52,170 bases of DNA from positions 1-52,170 of the IMG/VR virus record IMGVR_UViG_3300020433_000009, one strand, 5' to 3'. Made by a program: the position numbers and the translations under genes. Each line of letters opens with the position of its first letter. Position 1 is the stretch's first letter. Source of the stretch: a virus. Shown one piece after another: positions 49,801 through 52,170 of the stretch. The notes under the pieces were generated by a model. The model did not search any database, was not told where the DNA came from, and saw only the letters and a program-made list of their open reading frames with translations.

Positions 49801-52170
49801 ATAGTACCTGCAACAATATTAGAAGCATCAATGTTTGTTGATGTTAACTGTGTCCAGTTAGCAGCTGTAGATGCTGAAGTATTGATAACTCTGGATAGAT
49901 CAATAATTCTCTTACGATTGAAGTTACCAGATGTGGTGCCAGAAGTCGTTGCAGTTACTGAATACTGATTAGAGTTGATTAAAGATATTGTATAGAAACC
50001 ATCAGCAGCTGTACCACTTGTAAAGTCTAAGTAAACAAGAGATGCATTAGATAGATTATGTGTATTTTCAGTGACAGTAATGGTAGTGCCAGTCTGACTG
50101 TAAGTACCTGTTCCTAGATTTGCAAGAGCTTGATCAAGAATAAAGTCACCTGCATCAAACTTAATAGCATTTGCAATATTAATATTAACTCTACCTTCAA
50201 TCTGAGCAGCAACTACTGCGTTATTGGATGCACCGCCAGGTGATGTTTGTACTTGTACAGTTGGTTGATTATAGTATCCTTTACCTGGATTAGTAATGGT
50301 AACTTTAGTAACTACACCACTTGTTACATTAGCAGTAGCAGCAGCTTGAACACCATTACTGGTATCATCAGGTGCAGATATTGTTAGTGCAAAATCACCA
50401 GCGTATTGTGAACCACCATCACTGATAATAAAGTTAAAGATTAAACCATCATTGTAGTTTGTTACAGTACCACGAGCAGTAGTAGAACTACCTGCAATAA
50501 TATCACCGTTAGTAAATTGGAATGCACTGTTAGGTGTAAATGCTAAGAACTGACTTTCAAGATCATTTTCAAGAATATATGAAACAGCAGTACCTGCAGT
50601 CTCAAATGAATGTGTACCTGAACCTTGACCACTTAAAGGAACAGCCTGACCATTAGTTGCATTAGATGTAGTTGTTGCAAGCTTGATTGTGTTGTCATCA
50701 ACCTTGATAACATAGTAAACAGTTGCGGTTGATAATCCACCAATTGCTGTAGTACCCGCAGTGTATGTTAATTGATCTCCAGTTGAAACTCCATGATTTG
50801 TAATGGTGATCTGATTGTTAGATGTATTAACAGATGCAGGTGCAACACTAAATGTAGTAGAAGTTGTTTCAATAGCAATGTCACCAGCATTTGCGTCTTC
50901 AATTGCTAGTCTTTCTGCTGTAGATGCAACAGAAGTAATATTGAATGGACGTAATGCAGGTATCTGATCAATATTGATCTTACCATTTGATGTCAACTGA
51001 ACAAGGGCAGATGGAACTGCGTTTGTTGAGAATGGTTGGTTTAGATATGGTCCTAGGTTGTTTGAAATATAATCTCTAACAGATGCCTGTGTAGGTAACA
51101 GTGCATCTGATGCGAATGTTCCACCTAAGTTGTCATCATCAGAGAAACCAGTAATCGTGATAGCACCACCAACGATCTTAATAGATGATAGTTCAGAGAT
51201 ACTAACAGTACCAACGAAACTAATAGCACCAGTTCTGTTGAAGATAGTAACAAAATTACCAACCTTGAAATCACCAAACTCGTTAGTACCTGATGTATAA
51301 ACTTGTCCAAAGTTTTGTTCTGCAGCTTCAAATGCAGACCCTAAACCAAATCCACCGTTCTGTGGTAGAGCAGCATAGGTATTACCTGATCCAGAGAATT
51401 CCCAAGTGTGTGATGATGAGTTACATACAGATGGTCTATGGAATCTAATTGTTTTACCTACAAGACCATTTAAGTTACCAGCAGCATAACTGTATACAGT
51501 TCCATTGCTACTATCAGTGTAACTCATGGATATGTTAGTTGTTATCTTAGCAACAATCTGTGAGCCAGGAGCACCACTAATAACATTAGTTTCTAAGATA
51601 ATAGTTTCAACAGCAGGGTTGGTTAACGTTGTACCATCAATCTTAATAATATAATCTTCAACAGGAATGTTAGTTAGAGTTGTACCAGAAACCTGAATAA
51701 CTTGTCTACCTGTTGGAACTCCATTTCCATCAACATCATTTACAACACTATCAATAACACCAACGTCAAATGAGTATGCTTCTGCCCTGAATCCAGTTGC
51801 ACGAAGAGAGAACGTTCCGAAGTTGGATGCAGAGTTGGTTACAGAAGCATAACCACCAGACTGTACAAGAATACCATCTTGACAGAAGATAGCAAACACA
51901 GAAACTAACTGTGTGTAACCATCGTTAGTAACGTTATACGCAGTACCACCAAAACATATAATGGTGAATGCGTTTGCAACCATTGACTTACCTTGTGGGT
52001 CAAACTGTGCAACTGTATTTCCTTGTGCGTTCTGTTTTAAACCAGGTCTAGGTACGTTAGGTGTAGCAACCTTAGCACCATCAATCTCACAACCAGAACC
52101 ACCAAGGAATGATATAAGTGAAGAGTTCTGAATGTAAGGAGATGCTTCAATAACTGGAAGATCTAGGAAT
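46824..52170 (-). CDS. Giant tail-fibre protein, 5' end outside the window
   Basis: The frame stays open from the stop at 46824 to the right window edge; a Met at 51983 is internal, because upstream codons keep coding (SPYIQNSSLISFLGGSG, then QGNTVAQFDPQGKSM). At least 1,782 residues. It contains beta-rich GxGY repeats (TITNPGKGYY, TITNGGTGY, VTDSGTGY), four or more DA-x-LDG motifs (LNADKLDG, LDADKLDG, LDAHYLDG, LNADLLDG), an IGIGDSDP-type shaft segment and a C-terminus AGPITINNGVTITVNDGG typical of marine phage fibres. It probably forms the long distal fibre or an adhesin shaft. Confidence 0.85.
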   Translation of the reverse strand, partial: FLDLPVIEASPYIQNSSLISFLGGSGCEIDGAKVATPNVPRPGLKQNAQGNTVAQFDPQGKSMVANAFTIICFGGTAYNVTNDGYTQLVSVFAIFCQDGILVQSGGYASVTNSASNFGTFSLRATGFRAEAYSFDVGVIDSVVNDVDGNGVPTGRQVIQVSGTTLTNIPVEDYIIKIDGTTLTNPAVETIILETNVISGAPGSQIVAKITTNISMSYTDSSNGTVYSYAAGNLNGLVGKTIRFHRPSVCNSSSHTWEFSGSGNTYAALPQNGGFGLGSAFEAAEQNFGQVYTSGTNEFGDFKVGNFVTIFNRTGAISFVGTVSISELSSIKIVGGAITITGFSDDDNLGGTFASDALLPTQASVRDYISNNLGPYLNQPFSTNAVPSALVQLTSNGKINIDQIPALRPFNITSVASTAERLAIEDANAGDIAIETTSTTFSVAPASVNTSNNQITITNHGVSTGDQLTYTAGTTAIGGLSTATVYYVIKVDDNTIKLATTTSNATNGQAVPLSGQGSGTHSFETAGTAVSYILENDLESQFLAFTPNSAFQFTNGDIIAGSSTTARGTVTNYNDGLIFNFIISDGGSQYAGDFALTISAPDDTSNGVQAAATANVTSGVVTKVTITNPGKGYYNQPTVQVQTSPGGASNNAVVAAQIEGRVNINIANAIKFDAGDFILDQALANLGTGTYSQTGTTITVTENTHNLSNASLVYLDFTSGTAADGFYTISLINSNQYSVTATTSGTTSGNFNRKRIIDLSRVINTSASTAANWTQLTSTNIDASNIVAGTIDPERMASKGTANSFTFLRGDSSWEYALQSIRPTTQDAILVTGSVTDSSYIDSITITNGGTGYTDGTYQNLPLEGGNVSVSADGVARATYVVSGGVITSATVTDSGTGYTAGFSVVIPSELGGGSSGALTAVKGTINRAFGNIEIDIRKGDNLTPNATTFGNYGVFRFRKDVANQALGNQDEGGFIIDNDGQVRIDQGPGSELNADKLDGNDGGFYTNASNLSQGTLPAARLANQIYAISISGTADTANRIFNETSSLTSNPSPAQAANGLGAALRNNAATGLTDGGTTHGILTYRREATGSAAIQLAFTDNDNLWLRGNSGGNAVYGNWYKIWSGFNDGSGSGLDADKLDGSQGLWYQSGYNVGDTRAGIHPIGDMFLPEVLGQNKIVFENFYLNDSGLKYTLYIPNFHCATGAGGNITNGGTFTIYSDVGATNNIGSIVVDANGVQELTHTSGEIYSLVTGTINFVGSNTNANIYVFGPNPGTKWTVSSSNLINSGSSTLVSMTDAAAGAKLQIGKSSVSTTPTLDFRSSGSAANYDVQMIVSGGNSNDGNGTLRFNAGDLTVNGNTIWHAGNDGSSSQLDAHYLDGFTQATTATANTIARRDASGNLTISDLTADQGTFANTGTSILDLADSNGITLGKATTNALSIKGKNDSNSGFIRFGNDTNSFGWNGTYLSYNNVYFRNGRIGIGDSDPATSIESTGDAIFGTTSRSANTYVRAHAGDSYQCGFEAYGNNQGTGYLYIGQSNVYGGGIAYNGDNSPASFGSEQGDDITFYRRDNGVDSRVAKYRYNDPTFHFFGQVKSRVAQGTAPFVVASTTVVTNLNADLLDGYSATNLPYFSAQINGWRSSSEGQPRFYFANNAATYMRTGTDFFYRNDSDGGIGSLDSSGCWTFYSGGDTTQSTYGLQVNQLNGINLNASESLSSGQKSTVLRASGDKQWIDSYGVFKRNRNTCSESITITSSDNCMTAGPITINNGVTITVNDGGTWSVV

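Noticed and set aside
51983-51983. Met at 51983 as the start of the giant fibre
   Set aside because: The reading frame continues without a stop to the window edge with fibre-like sequence, so the true start is outside the window.
1-52170. tRNA genes, CRISPR arrays, insertion sequences and attachment sites
   Set aside because: I looked for cloverleaf arms, regularly spaced repeats and transposase motifs and saw none; a dedicated scan could still find a degenerate tRNA.

Overview
The window is a contiguous piece of a T4-like marine myovirus genome, most likely a cyanophage of Prochlorococcus or Synechococcus. Every gene I can support lies on the minus strand, so transcription runs from high to low coordinates. 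The T4 core is unmistakable: replication (gp45, gp44, gp62, RegA), recombination (gp46, gp47, UvsW, UvsY), late sigma factor gp55, the head-neck-tail block (gp23, 22, 21, a gp67-like core protein, 20, 19, 18, 17, 16, 15, 14, 13) and long tail-fibre/adhesin genes. Cyanophage affiliation rests on the CobS-like AAA+ ATPase with a CobT-like VWA protein, a DUF3110 protein (a cyanobacterial family) next to gp47, the many 2OG-Fe(II) oxygenase-like genes, AT-rich composition and the gene order.

Layout in the direction of transcription (right to left). 52170-43240: tail-fibre/adhesin region, with a giant fibre protein cut by the window edge and three smaller fibres that share an N-terminal module but carry different C-terminal domains (two fibrinogen-like, one glycine-rich). 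43237-39044: a CxxC protein, five consecutive 2OG-oxygenase-like proteins, a small coiled coil and a hypothetical protein. 39013-33524: a ~1,829-residue protein with a subtilisin-type protease, two cupredoxin-like domains, six Ig-like repeats and FN3-like repeats. 33522-18959: neck, terminase, sheath, tube, portal, prohead and capsid genes. 18935-17342: terminators, a twin-CX3C miniprotein, a cupin and a second tail-tube-like gene. 17345-15097: UvsY, UvsW and a small conserved protein. 15079-8896: promoter and operator-like palindromes, gp55, a cassette of two 2OG-like oxygenases plus a class III aminotransferase, then gp47, DUF3110, gp46 and a basic 50-residue protein. 8877-4392: CobT-like VWA/HExxH protein, ParB-like protein and CobS-like AAA+. 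4390-57: DUF3310 protein, clamp, clamp loader interrupted by a Dam methylase and small genes, and RegA.

Regulation is partly legible. Seven NATAAATA (T4 late-promoter-like) elements sit in short gaps before virion genes, often overlapping the preceding stop codon, which fits the gp55 gene in the window. gp55 itself has a sigma70-like promoter (TTGACT, 17 bp, TAAAAT) with three palindromes around and upstream of it. Four intrinsic terminator-like hairpins mark transcription-unit borders; one carries a TTGACA box in its loop and so may double as the promoter of the next gene.

Four small genes of 50-59 codons (8896-9048, 18592-18768, 28514-28681, 28647-28805) and a 59-codon coiled coil (39974-40153) were read directly from the DNA. 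No tRNA, CRISPR array or insertion sequence was recognised. Apart from these sites I see no gene-free stretch longer than 300 bases.
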